From Thalassospira xiamenensis M-5 = DSM 17429 (lineage in GTDB: Bacteria; Pseudomonadota; Alphaproteobacteria; Rhodospirillales; Thalassospiraceae): a stretch of 64,000 bases of DNA. Below the pieces are notes generated by a model. It ran no database searches and had not been told where the DNA came from. It saw only the letters and a program-made list of their open reading frames with translations. A program made the position numbers and the translations under genes. Below are positions 9,133 to 18,050 of this stretch, piece after piece (the first letter of the stretch is position 1; each line of letters starts with the position of its first letter). The stretch spans positions 2,762,501-2,826,500 of the forward strand of contig NZ_CP004388.1 in assembly GCF_000300235.2 (NCBI RefSeq), written 5' to 3'.

Positions 9133-9383
9133 ATTTTTTCGCGTTGCGGAAATTTTCAAATAATCACCTGAAATCCAAAGCATTTTAACCACCGCAACCA
9201 CACAAACAGAAAACCCACCCCATCAACGAGCCTTGTATTTGCACATTTTTTAATCTCATCATTTTGCGTGTGGTTATTTTTTAAACAATCACAGGTTTCG
9301 CGCAATTTTTGCTTATCCCGCAGGCATCAGAAATCTGTTTTAAAATCATTGCGTTGCAAGTTTTTCGGCGCAATCTGCAGTTC
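9133..9383. promoter_or_regulatory. Shared upstream control region of the nitrate genes
   Basis: AT-rich, gene-free stretch of about 250 bases between the two back-to-back sigma54 promoters, the expected place for enhancer sites of NtrC. Small inverted repeats occur, for example GCAATTTTTGC at 9302-9312, but none is a clear NtrC consensus site. Confidence 0.5.
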
Positions 9384-9399
9384 TGGCACGCAACTTGTA
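9384..9399 (+). promoter_or_regulatory. Sigma54-like promoter for nirB-nirD-nasA
   Basis: TGGCACG-CAAC-TTGTA matches the sigma54 consensus fully at the -24 element and at four of five bases in the -12 element (GT in place of GC). It predicts a start near 9411, just before the first leader hairpin at 9417, and a leader of about 176 bases. Confidence 0.65.
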
Positions 9400-9416
9400 T
9401 AGTAAGGGGCAAGAGC

Positions 9417-9434
9417 GCGGGCAAGGTCGCCTGC
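9417..9434 (+). promoter_or_regulatory. Candidate NasT-binding hairpin P1 in nirB leader
   Basis: GCGGGC-AAGGTC-GCCTGC forms a 6-bp stem (one G-U pair) closing a six-base loop with A at position 1 and G at position 4, the recognition features reported for ANTAR proteins. It begins only about 6 bases after the predicted transcript start. Confidence 0.6.
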
Positions 9435-9439
9435 TGCCA

Positions 9440-9453
9440 CGGCAGAAATGCCG
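9440..9453 (+). promoter_or_regulatory. Candidate second hexaloop hairpin P2 in nirB leader
   Basis: CGGC-AGAAAT-GCCG forms a 4-bp stem with a six-base loop, 5 bases after P1 as in two-hairpin ANTAR targets. The loop has A at position 1 but A rather than G at position 4, so it departs from the ideal pattern. Confidence 0.4.
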
Positions 9454-9509
9454 CACCCATATATAGAATCCAATGGCGGGTTCACCCGGATAACGACGTC
9501 CGTTGCGAG

Positions 9510-9550
9510 ATTGCCTTTTTGACAGGCAGTGCGCACCGGGCGTTTTTTTT
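9510..9550 (+). terminator. Attenuator terminator in nirB leader
   Basis: Two stacked short stems (ATTGCC/GGCAGT at 9510-9530 and GCGC/GCGT at 9531-9543) run directly into eight T residues (9543-9550), 37 bases before the nirB start. An intrinsic terminator inside a leader behind NasT-type hairpins is the arrangement expected for nitrate-dependent antitermination. Confidence 0.55.
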
Positions 9551-9586
9551 GCCAATTCGCTTCCCGCGATCAGGAGCCAGAGACAA

Positions 9587-12055
9587 ATGAACCACGTCCC
9601 TGCATCACTTACCAAGAAACCCCGCCTTGTCGTCATCGGCAACGGCATGGCCGGCATGCGCACCGTCGAGGAAATCCTCGGTCGCGCCCCTGACAAATAC
9701 GAAATCACCGTTTTCGGGGCCGAGCCACGCGTGAACTATAACCGCATCATGCTCTCCCCGCTTCTGTCGGGCGAAAAGGAATTCGACGATATCGTCATCA
9801 ATACCGCCGAATGGTATCAGGAAAACCGCATCCATCTGTTTTCCGGCGATCCGGTGGTTGAAATCGACCGCGCCCGCAAGGTCGTCATTTCCAAAAGCGG
9901 CACCGAAACCGCCTATGACCAGCTTCTGCTGGCCACCGGTTCCGACCCGATCATGATCCCGGTCCCCGGTCACAAGCTTTCGGGCGTTGTCACCTTCCGC
10001 GATGTCGATGATGTCGATACCATGCTGAAAACCGCCGCAAATGGCGGCCCCGCCGTCGTGATCGGTGGTGGCCTTCTGGGCCTTGAGGCCGCCGTTGGCC
10101 TTCAGGCACGCGGCATGTCGGTCACGGTCCTGCATCTGGCCGGTCACGTGATGGAACGCCAGCTTGATCCGTCGGCGGGTTACCTTCTCGCACAGGAACT
10201 TGGCCGTCGGGGCATCAATGTCATTACCGAGGCCGACACCGCCGAAATCGTCGGCACCGATTGCGTAACTGGCGTCCGGCTTAAAGATGGGCGCATGATC
10301 CCGGCTGATCTGGTGGTCATGGCTGTTGGCATCCGCCCCAACGGGCGCCTTGCCGCAGACGCGGGACTAAACGTCGAACGCGGCATTGTCGTTGACGATG
10401 TCATGACCACCAGTGATCCGGATATCTTTGCCGTTGGCGAATGCGTGCAGCATCGCGGCCAGTGCTACGGCCTTGTTGCGCCGCTGTTTGAAATGGCAAA
10501 ATCCTGTGCCGATCATCTGGCCGAAATCGCAACCGATGGCTATGCCGGTTCGGTCACCTCGACCAAGCTGAAAGTCACCGGGGTTGATGTTTTTTCCGCC
10601 GGTGATTTTTCCGGCGGCGGCGAAACCGAGGAAATCGTCTTCCGCGATGCCGGACGCGGCGTTTACAAACGCATCGTTCTTGAAGACGGCAGGATCAAGG
10701 GTGCCGTCCTTTATGGCGATACATCCGATGGCGGCTGGTATTTCCAGCTGATGAAGGATGGTCAGGACGTGACCGAGCTTCGCGATACCCTCGCCTTTGG
10801 TCAGGCCTTCGCCGGGGGATCCGCCGGAAACCCTCTTGATGCCGTTGCCGCCCTGCCAGACGACGCAGAGATTTGTGGCTGCAACGGCATTTGCAAGGGA
10901 ACCATCGTTTCGGCCATCACCGAAAAGGGCCTGACAACGCTTGACGAAGTCAAAGGCCATACCAAGGCATCCGCATCCTGTGGTTCATGCAGCGGCCTTG
11001 TCGAAAACCTTCTGGCGGCAACCCTTGGCGGTGATTATCAGGCGGCTGCGGTCAAACCGATCTGCACCTGTACCGATCATGACCATGACAATGTCCGCCG
11101 CCTGATCAAGGCCAAGGAACTGAAATCCATGCCTGCCGTCATGCAGGAACTGGAATGGAAATCATCGGACGGCTGCCATGTCTGCCGTCCGGCGCTCAAC
11201 TATTACCTGCTCGCCGCATGGCCGGGCGAATATGTTGATCACGGGGCGTCGCGCTTTATCAATGAACGCGTTCATGCCAACATTCAGAAAGACGGCACCT
11301 ATTCGGTGGTGCCGCGCATGTGGGGTGGCCTGACCAACCCGCGCGAATTGCGCGCCATTGCCGATGTCGCCGACAAATTCGATATCCCGACGGTCAAGGT
11401 CACCGGCGGGCAGCGCATTGACCTTCTGGGTGTGAAAAAGGAAGACCTGCCCGCCGTCTGGGCCGATCTGAATGCGGCCGGGATGGTTTCGGGTCATGCC
11501 TATGGCAAGTCCCTTCGCACGGTCAAAAGCTGTGTCGGCCAGGAATGGTGTCGCTTTGGCACCCAGATGTCGATGAGCATGGCCGTCGACCTTGAAAAAA
11601 TGACCTGGGGCTCCTGGATGCCCCACAAATTCAAGATGGCGGTATCGGGTTGCCCGCGTAACTGTGCCGAAGCCACGATCAAGGATTTCGGCGTTGTCGC
11701 AACCGATGGCGGCTGGGACCTGCATGTGGGTGGCAATGGCGGCATCCATGTCCGCGCGACCGAACTTCTGTGCAAGGTCACAACCGATCAGGAGGTCCGG
11801 GAATATTGCGGTGCCTTCATCCAGCTTTACCGCGAAGAAGCCCGCTATCTGGAACGCACCGCACCGTGGATCGAACGTGTTGGCCTGAAACACGTTCAGG
11901 AACGCGTTGTCGATGACGCCAAAAATCGCGCCGCCCTGTTTGAACGTTTCATGGAAAGCCAGAAAACGGCACAGGTTGATCCGTGGGCTGAACGCGCCAG
12001 CCAGGGCGTGGATGCGCACGAATTCAAATCCCTTTCCCTGATCGCAGCGGAGTAA
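9587..12055 (+). CDS. nirB: Assimilatory NAD(P)H nitrite reductase, large subunit
   Basis: Cytoplasmic enzyme reducing nitrite to ammonium with six electrons from NAD(P)H. I start at ATG 9587, 10 bases after AGGAG; the frame is open upstream but lies in the leader. The 822 residues contain an FAD motif (VVIGNGMAGMRT), an NAD motif (VVIGGGLLGLEAAVGL), a BFD-type [2Fe-2S] domain with CGCNGICKG and SCGSC around residues 430-470, then the sirohaem/[4Fe-4S] half. The cluster ligands are visible as CVGQEWC near residue 650 and SGCPRNC near 690. First gene of nirB-nirD-nasA-siroheme synthase. Confidence 0.96.
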   Translation: MNHVPASLTKKPRLVVIGNGMAGMRTVEEILGRAPDKYEITVFGAEPRVNYNRIMLSPLLSGEKEFDDIVINTAEWYQENRIHLFSGDPVVEIDRARKVVISKSGTETAYDQLLLATGSDPIMIPVPGHKLSGVVTFRDVDDVDTMLKTAANGGPAVVIGGGLLGLEAAVGLQARGMSVTVLHLAGHVMERQLDPSAGYLLAQELGRRGINVITEADTAEIVGTDCVTGVRLKDGRMIPADLVVMAVGIRPNGRLAADAGLNVERGIVVDDVMTTSDPDIFAVGECVQHRGQCYGLVAPLFEMAKSCADHLAEIATDGYAGSVTSTKLKVTGVDVFSAGDFSGGGETEEIVFRDAGRGVYKRIVLEDGRIKGAVLYGDTSDGGWYFQLMKDGQDVTELRDTLAFGQAFAGGSAGNPLDAVAALPDDAEICGCNGICKGTIVSAITEKGLTTLDEVKGHTKASASCGSCSGLVENLLAATLGGDYQAAAVKPICTCTDHDHDNVRRLIKAKELKSMPAVMQELEWKSSDGCHVCRPALNYYLLAAWPGEYVDHGASRFINERVHANIQKDGTYSVVPRMWGGLTNPRELRAIADVADKFDIPTVKVTGGQRIDLLGVKKEDLPAVWADLNAAGMVSGHAYGKSLRTVKSCVGQEWCRFGTQMSMSMAVDLEKMTWGSWMPHKFKMAVSGCPRNCAEATIKDFGVVATDGGWDLHVGGNGGIHVRATELLCKVTTDQEVREYCGAFIQLYREEARYLERTAPWIERVGLKHVQERVVDDAKNRAALFERFMESQKTAQVDPWAERASQGVDAHEFKSLSLIAAE

Positions 12056-12060
12056 CGGCA

Positions 12061-12411
12061 ATGACGGATATCGTAAACTGGGTAAATGTCGGACCGGTCG
12101 CCAATATCCCGCTTCAGGGGGCCCGTACCTTTCAGACCGAAACCGATCGCATCGCGATTTTCAGAACCCTTGATGATCAGGTCTATGCCCTTCTGGATCG
12201 CTGCCCGCACAAGGACGGGCCGCTGGCACAGGGGATCGTGCATGGCCATTTCGTCACCTGCCCGCTGCATAACATGGTCTTTTCGCTTGAAACCGGCGAG
12301 GCAAAGGGCCCCGATGACGGCTGTGCTGCCAAGGTGAAGCTGCGCGTCATTGACGGCACGGTGCATATCGGCCTGACGGCGGAACAAATCGGTCTGCGCC
12401 ATGCGGGGTGA
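12061..12411 (+). CDS. nirD: Nitrite reductase small subunit, Rieske type
   Basis: Small partner of NirB, 116 residues. It has a Rieske-like fold with CPHKDGPLAQG and, 17 residues later, CPLHNMVF; these supply the C-x-H and C-x2-H ligand pairs. Some NirD proteins lack these ligands, so a retained set suggests a real [2Fe-2S] centre. It starts 5 bases after the nirB stop and its end overlaps the start of nasA by 11 bases, indicating coupled translation. Confidence 0.94.
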   Translation: MTDIVNWVNVGPVANIPLQGARTFQTETDRIAIFRTLDDQVYALLDRCPHKDGPLAQGIVHGHFVTCPLHNMVFSLETGEAKGPDDGCAAKVKLRVIDGTVHIGLTAEQIGLRHAG

Positions 12412-15136
12412 GGTTAAAACCACCTGTCCTTATTGCGGCGTTGGCTGCGGCCTGATCGTCTCCCCCACCCGGGACGGCTGGGCGGTCGGGGGCGACCCCG
12501 ATCACCCGGCCAACCGGGGCCGGTTGTGCTCAAAGGGTGCCGCCCTGATCGAGACGATCACCGCCGAGATGAAGCGCGATTTCCGCCTGCTGAAACCCGA
12601 AATCGATGGCAAAACCGTCGACTGGCCAACGGCAACACAGGAAACCGCGGATCGCCTGCGCGCGACCATCCAGAAACACGGCCCGAAATCGGTGGCGTTC
12701 TATGTTTCCGGGCAGCTTCTGACCGAGGATTATTATATCGCCAACAAGCTGATCAAGGGCTTCATCGGGTCGCCGCATATCGATACCAATTCCCGGCTTT
12801 GCATGGCATCAACCGTGGTCGGGCACAAACGTGCCTTTGGCGCCGATGTCGTGCCGGGCTGCTACGAAGACCTTGAAATTGCCGATCTGGTAGTTCTGAC
12901 CGGATCGAACCTGGCATGGTGCCATCCGGTCCTGAACCAGCGTTTGCGCACAGCCAGGGAAAAGCACGGCACCAAAATCGTCGTGATCGACCCGCGCAAA
13001 ACCGCAAGCTGCGACATCGCCGATCTGCACCTGCCAATCAAACCGGGCAGCGACGTTGCCCTGTTTAACGGCCTGCTGGCATGGCTTGACCAGAACGGTC
13101 ATTGCGACCTTCAATATGTCGCCCGCCACGTCAGCGGCTATGAAACCGCCGTCGCCGAGGCACGCGCGGACTGCCCCGATATCGAGAGTACAGCCAAAAA
13201 ATGCGGCCTCGATTATCCCTCCGAGATCAGTGAGTACGCCGATCATGACGGCTCGGGTCTGGGGAAACTGGAAACGTTCTTTAACTGGTTTGCCGCCTTT
13301 GACCGCACGGTCACCGTGTTTTCGCAAGGTGTCAACCAATCCAGCAGCGGCTCTGACAAGGTCAATGCGATCATCAATACCCATCTGGCGACCGGACGGG
13401 TCGGCAAACCGGGATCAAGCCCGTTTTCCGTCACAGGCCAGCCAAACGCCATGGGCGGGCGAGAGGTTGGCGGCCTTGCCAACCAGCTTGCCGCCCACAT
13501 GGACCCGAACGATGTTAACGACGTTGATCGGGTCCGCCGCTTCTGGAAATCCGATATTCTGGAACCGGGCGAGGGATACAAGGCGGTTGATATGTTCCGC
13601 GCCATCGAACGCGGTGACATCAAGGCCGTCTGGGTCATGGCAACAAACCCCGCCGTCAGCCTGCCCGATGCGGACCGCGTCCGTCTTGCCCTGTCGCGCT
13701 GCCCGCTTGTCATCGTGTCCGACACGGTGAATGACACCGACACGCTGCGTTATGCCCACATCAAGCTACCCGCTGCCGGGTGGGGCGAAAAATCCGGCAC
13801 GGTCACCAACTCCGAACGCCGCATGTCCCGCCAACGTCCGTTCCGCGAATTGCAGGGTGACGCCAAACCCGACTGGTGGATCATGACGCAGGTCGCACGC
13901 GCCATGGGATATGGCAAGGCATTCAAATACCGCGACCCTGCCGACATTTTCGCCGAACATGCCGCCCTGTCGGAATTTGAAAATGACGGCATGCGCGCCT
14001 TCGACATCGGCAAATGGCACAAGGCAAAGAAATCGACCTATGACGCCATGGAACCGTTCCAATGGCCTGCATCGCGCAAACATCAACCCGCTGGCGGCGC
14101 TGAACGCCTGTATGGCAATGGCATTTTCACCACGTCAAACGGGCGTGCCCGTATGCTGGCGGTTGCGCACAAACTGCCCATGTCGCAACCCGGCAAGGAA
14201 TTCCCGCTGATCGCCAATAGCGGCCGCTACCGCGATCAATGGCATACCATGACCCGCACCGGCACCGCCGCGCGCCTTTCGGCCCATCGGCCCGAACCGT
14301 TACTCGAAGTCAATATCCTTGATGCCAGGCGTTACAAGCTGACCGACGGCGGCCTTGCCAGAATCAAAAGCAAACGCGGCACCGCCCTGATGCGCGTATC
14401 CGTATCAGATGCCCATATGCCCGGCGAAATCTTCATGCCGATGCACTGGAACGATGTTTATTCATCTGCGGGCGGTATTGGTCGTTTGCCAACCGCGCAT
14501 GTTGATCCCTTTTCCGGGCAACCCGAAACCAAACATTTCCCGGTTTCCATCGAACCGTTTGAACCGCTTTGGCAGGGATTACTGTTTTCCAACACGCCGG
14601 TTGATCTTTCAAACCTGCCCTATTGGGTGGCGGCAACTGGCCCCGGCTGCATGATCTACGAAATCGCCGGCGACAGGCCCTGCCTGTTCAAATCCATGCT
14701 GCCGATGGCCGCCAACAATACCGGCGATGAAAACGCCATCGAACACATCATCGAATATAACGACGGGAAAAAAGGCGTTCATCGCTATGCCCGCCTGAAT
14801 GGCGACCGCATCACGGGTGCGCTTTTTGTCGGCCCGGATCGCCCTGCCCTTGGCCGGGACTGGATATCGGCACTGCTTGGCAATGATGCGATCAGCGGCG
14901 CGGAACGCAATGCGCTTCTGGCGGGCCGCATGCCCGATGCGGGTGCCATCAATGACCGGCTGATCTGTTCGTGCTTCTCGGTCGGGCTGGCCGCCATCAC
15001 GCGCGCCATCCATGATCAGAATGCGATCAGCACCGCCGATATCGGCCGCCTGTTGCAAGCCGGAACCGGATGCGGCTCCTGCCTGCCGGAACTCAAGGAG
15101 ATTCTTGATGACGCATTACCGCGCGCCGCAGAATAG
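12401..15136 (+). CDS. nasA: Assimilatory nitrate reductase catalytic subunit
   Basis: Molybdopterin-dependent reduction of nitrate to nitrite in the cytoplasm. The 911-residue protein opens with the [4Fe-4S] motif CPYCGVGC (residues 9-16), with the fourth Cys near 43 in GRLCSKG. NSRLCMAS near residue 130 holds the likely Mo-ligating Cys, and GQPNAMGGREVGGLANQLAAH is diagnostic of assimilatory nitrate reductases. The C terminus adds a BFD-like [2Fe-2S] domain (ICSCFSVG and GTGCGSCLPEL), as in NasA forms that take electrons through an extra cluster. No separate NasB-type reductase gene is adjacent, so the electron donor is open. Start ATG 12401 lies inside the nirD end. Confidence 0.95.
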   Translation: MRGEVKTTCPYCGVGCGLIVSPTRDGWAVGGDPDHPANRGRLCSKGAALIETITAEMKRDFRLLKPEIDGKTVDWPTATQETADRLRATIQKHGPKSVAFYVSGQLLTEDYYIANKLIKGFIGSPHIDTNSRLCMASTVVGHKRAFGADVVPGCYEDLEIADLVVLTGSNLAWCHPVLNQRLRTAREKHGTKIVVIDPRKTASCDIADLHLPIKPGSDVALFNGLLAWLDQNGHCDLQYVARHVSGYETAVAEARADCPDIESTAKKCGLDYPSEISEYADHDGSGLGKLETFFNWFAAFDRTVTVFSQGVNQSSSGSDKVNAIINTHLATGRVGKPGSSPFSVTGQPNAMGGREVGGLANQLAAHMDPNDVNDVDRVRRFWKSDILEPGEGYKAVDMFRAIERGDIKAVWVMATNPAVSLPDADRVRLALSRCPLVIVSDTVNDTDTLRYAHIKLPAAGWGEKSGTVTNSERRMSRQRPFRELQGDAKPDWWIMTQVARAMGYGKAFKYRDPADIFAEHAALSEFENDGMRAFDIGKWHKAKKSTYDAMEPFQWPASRKHQPAGGAERLYGNGIFTTSNGRARMLAVAHKLPMSQPGKEFPLIANSGRYRDQWHTMTRTGTAARLSAHRPEPLLEVNILDARRYKLTDGGLARIKSKRGTALMRVSVSDAHMPGEIFMPMHWNDVYSSAGGIGRLPTAHVDPFSGQPETKHFPVSIEPFEPLWQGLLFSNTPVDLSNLPYWVAATGPGCMIYEIAGDRPCLFKSMLPMAANNTGDENAIEHIIEYNDGKKGVHRYARLNGDRITGALFVGPDRPALGRDWISALLGNDAISGAERNALLAGRMPDAGAINDRLICSCFSVGLAAITRAIHDQNAISTADIGRLLQAGTGCGSCLPELKEILDDALPRAAE

Positions 15137-16112
15137 CACGGCTAATACCGGCAGTGCTTTGGGCCCTGAACCCAACGCACAGGAAACCTTCCCCTTCTTT
15201 CCGGCCTTCGTTCATGTCACCGGCAAAAAGGTCGTGGTGCTGGGCGGGGGCGAGGTCGCGGCGGGTAAACTCCGCCTGTTGCTGCGAAGCCAGGCCGACA
15301 TTTCCGTCATCGCCCCGGAACTATGCACCGACATCGCAACGATGGTCGATACCGGCGCGATCCGCTGGGAACCCGCCCCGTTTGTCGATACCATGCTAAA
15401 CGGTGCGGTGATGATCTTTGACGCCGCCGATGACATGCAATTGACCCGCCGGGTCAAGGTCGCGGCCAAACGGCGCAACATCCTTTTGAATGTCGTCGAC
15501 AAGACCGAACATTGCGATTTCATCGTGCCGGCGATCCTTGACCGGGCACCGGTGATGGTCACCATTTCGACCGGCGGCTGCGCCCCGGCACTGGCGCGCA
15601 TCATCCGCCAACGGCTTGAAACCACCCTGCCCGCCTCGATGTCACAACTGGCAAGCCTCGCCCGTAGCGCACGCCGTCGCGTTGCCGCCCACCTGCCCGA
15701 CAATGTCGCACGACAACGGTTCTGGACGCATTTCTTCCAGAACGGATTGCAGGACACCCACCTGAGCCAAAGCACCCCGCAGGACCTTGACGCCGCCCTG
15801 ACCCGCTTCGTCCCCGAAGGCAGTTCCGCCACCGTTCCGTGCGGCCAGATCCTGCATGCCGATGTTGCGGCCGACAATGCCTTCGACCTCGCCCATGGCA
15901 TTGCGCGCGCGATTGAAACATCCGACATCATCTTCCACATGCCTGGCATCGCACCTGACATCCTGGGCCTCGCCCGCCGCGACGCCACCGTGATCGAACT
16001 TGAAAGCATCGGCGATGATGGAAACATCGATAACGACGCCCGCGAACGCCTGAAACACCAGGCCGCCTTTTTCGCCCGGCAAGGCAGCAATATCACCTGT
16101 CTCTATAACTAG
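15108..16112 (+). CDS. Siroheme synthase, CysG N-terminal type, with degenerate methyltransferase-like tail
   Basis: Precorrin-2 dehydrogenase/sirohydrochlorin ferrochelatase, supplying the sirohaem needed by NirB. I start at ATG 15108 (MTHYRAPQNS), 7 bases after AAGGAG, overlapping nasA by 29 bases. Residues 25-235 hold the NAD-binding motif VVVLGGGEVAAGK, the conserved NVVDKTEHCDFIVPA and STGGCAPALARIIRQRLE, and the CysG dimerisation region. The last 100 residues (for example APDILGLARRDATVIEL) resemble only the first part of a uroporphyrinogen-III methyltransferase domain and then stop. At 334 residues it is longer than a CysG-N protein (about 210) and shorter than full CysG (about 460). 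Confidence 0.85.
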   Translation: MTHYRAPQNSTANTGSALGPEPNAQETFPFFPAFVHVTGKKVVVLGGGEVAAGKLRLLLRSQADISVIAPELCTDIATMVDTGAIRWEPAPFVDTMLNGAVMIFDAADDMQLTRRVKVAAKRRNILLNVVDKTEHCDFIVPAILDRAPVMVTISTGGCAPALARIIRQRLETTLPASMSQLASLARSARRRVAAHLPDNVARQRFWTHFFQNGLQDTHLSQSTPQDLDAALTRFVPEGSSATVPCGQILHADVAADNAFDLAHGIARAIETSDIIFHMPGIAPDILGLARRDATVIELESIGDDGNIDNDARERLKHQAAFFARQGSNITCLYN

Positions 16113-17056
16113 GCTGCATTTAACCGTTCCAGATACCCCGGCATCGCATCACGCACCGATCCCATCAGGATATCGGCCAGCCGCTGCACGATATCGCTTG
16201 GCTCGCTCTCAGAACCCAAAAGGTTAAGGTCAAGCGACGGCAGCGCCGGAAGCCCCCCGTCAATGACACGAAGATTGGCGGGCAATCCGATCGGTGTCCG
16301 CACCATGACGCCAAGCCCGGCCGCGGTTGCCGCCCACAACCCGCCAAGACTGGGACTGACGAACGCCATCCGCCACGCCACCCCGGCCCGATCAAGCGCC
16401 GTTGTCGCGCAATCGCGTAACAGACAGGGCGGCTCGAACGCGACAAGTGGCAAGGGATCATCGCCCAAATTCATCTGCCGCGCCCCAACATCATCCGGGG
16501 CGAGAAACGCGCCCCCGTCCTGCCCCGCTGCCGTAATCCAGCACATCGGGACTTCAGCAATACGGGCAATATAGGGTGCGGATGCTCTATCCATCCCCGG
16601 CTGCCCCCACGTCAGCGCCAGATCAATCTGCCCCTTTTCGATCCGCTCGATCAGATCGGCATTACGGCCAACCCGTGCCTCGATCCGCACTTTGGGATGG
16701 GCGCGGGCAAACTGCCCCAAAATGGCGGGCAAAAGCGCTTCACCAAAATCTTCCTGCAAACCCAGCCTGACCCAGCCTTCAAGGTCCGCACCATGAAGGG
16801 CAGTTGCCGCCTCGTCATTCAGATCAAGCAACCGGCGGGCATAAGACAGCATGGTTTGCCCGGCATCCGTCAGCGCCAGATTACGCCCCGCTTTGCGAAA
16901 GATCGCCGTGCCAGCCTGTTCTTCAAGCTTTTTCATCTGCGCGCTGACCGCCGATGTCGAACGGCCCAGACGATCTGCTGCACGCGCATAACTGCCAAGG
17001 TCCATGCCCGTGACGAAACTGCGTAATACATCAAGATCAAAATTTACTCGCCGCAT
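16109..17056 (-). CDS. LysR-family transcriptional regulator
   Basis: DNA-binding regulator of 315 residues. The N terminus (VNFDLDVLRSFVTGMDLGSYARAADRLGRSTSAVSAQMKKLEEQ) is a LysR winged helix-turn-helix, followed by a two-lobed effector domain. It diverges from the tautomerase/cupin/DUF4865 operon, its likely target, with an inverted repeat between them. Its stop codon overlaps that of the convergent siroheme synthase gene within one CTAG (16109-16112). The effector is unknown. Confidence 0.9.
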   Translation of the reverse strand: MRRVNFDLDVLRSFVTGMDLGSYARAADRLGRSTSAVSAQMKKLEEQAGTAIFRKAGRNLALTDAGQTMLSYARRLLDLNDEAATALHGADLEGWVRLGLQEDFGEALLPAILGQFARAHPKVRIEARVGRNADLIERIEKGQIDLALTWGQPGMDRASAPYIARIAEVPMCWITAAGQDGGAFLAPDDVGARQMNLGDDPLPLVAFEPPCLLRDCATTALDRAGVAWRMAFVSPSLGGLWAATAAGLGVMVRTPIGLPANLRVIDGGLPALPSLDLNLLGSESEPSDIVQRLADILMGSVRDAMPGYLERLNAA

Positions 17057-17059
17057 CTA

Positions 17060-17113
17060 TTAATCCTGTTTTTCGGGACTATTAATTCAAAATAATCTGA
17101 TTTTCAGGATTAA
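17060..17113. promoter_or_regulatory. LysR divergent operator region, inverted repeat TTAATCCTG
   Basis: TTAATCCTG at 17060-17068 is perfectly inverted as CAGGATTAA at 17105-17113, with ATTAAT elements between. It lies 3 bases from the LysR start and about 60 from the tautomerase start, the usual place for an autoregulatory LysR site. Confidence 0.55.
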
Positions 17114-17173
17114 ATTGCGCTGCGATAAGGAACACGTCAAGTCCTTCCGCCACATGATCCTAAGAGGCCCATC

Positions 17174-17566
17174 ATGCCCTTCACCCGTATCTCGCTTCGC
17201 AAAGGCAAATCAGCCGAATATCTGCGCGCCGTTTCCGATGCGCTGCATCAGGCCCTGACGGAAACCTTTCACGTACCCGCAGATGACCGGTTTCAGGTCA
17301 TTCATCAGCATGACGCTGCCGAACTCGACTTTGACCCGAATTACCTTTCCGGCCCGCGCAGCGACGATTTCATCCTGTTTGCCATTACCGCAGGCAAGCC
17401 GCGCGACACGGCAACAAAACGGAATTTCTACAAACGCCTGACCGACTTATTGGCGCAAAAAGCCGATGTGCGGCCCGCCGACGTCATGATCGTGATCACC
17501 ACCACCGCCTACGAGGACTGGTCATTCGGGAACGGCGTAATGGCAACCGATATCGACCAATCCTGA
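17174..17566 (+). CDS. Tautomerase-superfamily protein
   Basis: Predicted 4-oxalocrotonate-tautomerase-like protein of 130 residues, about twice the length of the smallest members. It begins MPFTRISLRKGKSAEYLRAVSDAL, leaving Pro-1 as the probable catalytic base after Met removal. The second half (ITAGKPRDTATKRNFYKRLTDLLAQ, then PADVMIVITTTAYEDWSFGNG) is typical of the longer tautomerase family. First gene of a three-gene operon under a divergent LysR; the substrate is unknown. Confidence 0.82.
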   Translation: MPFTRISLRKGKSAEYLRAVSDALHQALTETFHVPADDRFQVIHQHDAAELDFDPNYLSGPRSDDFILFAITAGKPRDTATKRNFYKRLTDLLAQKADVRPADVMIVITTTAYEDWSFGNGVMATDIDQS

Positions 17567-17606
17567 TCTTCACGGTTTGAAATCCCGAACGGAACGGAGG
17601 CCAAAA

Positions 17607-18050
17607 ATGCCCAAAGAAAATCCGCTGGGCGGACAGCACCATCGCGTGCCCGAACATATGACAATTCGTCGCGCCAACACCGATATCGTCACTGCGCCAG
17701 ACGGCATTTCGACCGGCCCGTTTAAGGTAGAGCCCCTTTTGCAAAGCTCCGTTGACGGCGAAAATACAGCCATGCGCGCAATTGTTGGCCCCGGTGTCAT
17801 CACCCACTGGCACAGCCATCCGCGCGGACAACTGCTTTATGTCCTCTCGGGAAAGGGGCGCGCCTGTGTTGAGGGCGGCGAAATCGTCGATCTTCATCCC
17901 GGCGACAGCATCTGGTTCGCTCCTCATAAACGCCACTGGCACGGTGCCACCGATGACATGACTTTCAGCTATCTCAGCATTCAGGCAATCGCGGACGGCG
18001 CATCCGTCCATTGGTTTGATCCGGTTACCGTCAAGGAGTACGCATCATGA
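17607..18050 (+). CDS. Cupin-domain protein
   Basis: Small single-domain cupin of 147 residues. Start ATG 17607 follows GGAGG at 6 bases. The metal-binding motif 1 appears as GVITHWHSHPRGQLLYVLSGKG, with His-x-His and a distal Glu replaced by Gln (RGQ), and motif 2 as LHPGDSIWFAPHKRHWHGA. It could be an isomerase, oxygenase or quercetinase-like enzyme. It ends 4 bases into the next gene (ATGA-type overlap), so operon membership is firm. Confidence 0.8.
   Translation: MPKENPLGGQHHRVPEHMTIRRANTDIVTAPDGISTGPFKVEPLLQSSVDGENTAMRAIVGPGVITHWHSHPRGQLLYVLSGKGRACVEGGEIVDLHPGDSIWFAPHKRHWHGATDDMTFSYLSIQAIADGASVHWFDPVTVKEYAS

Noticed and set aside
9503-9586. 28-residue N-terminal extension of NirB
   Set aside because: It would begin in the leader and cross the T8 terminator; ATG 9587 has AGGAG at the right distance.
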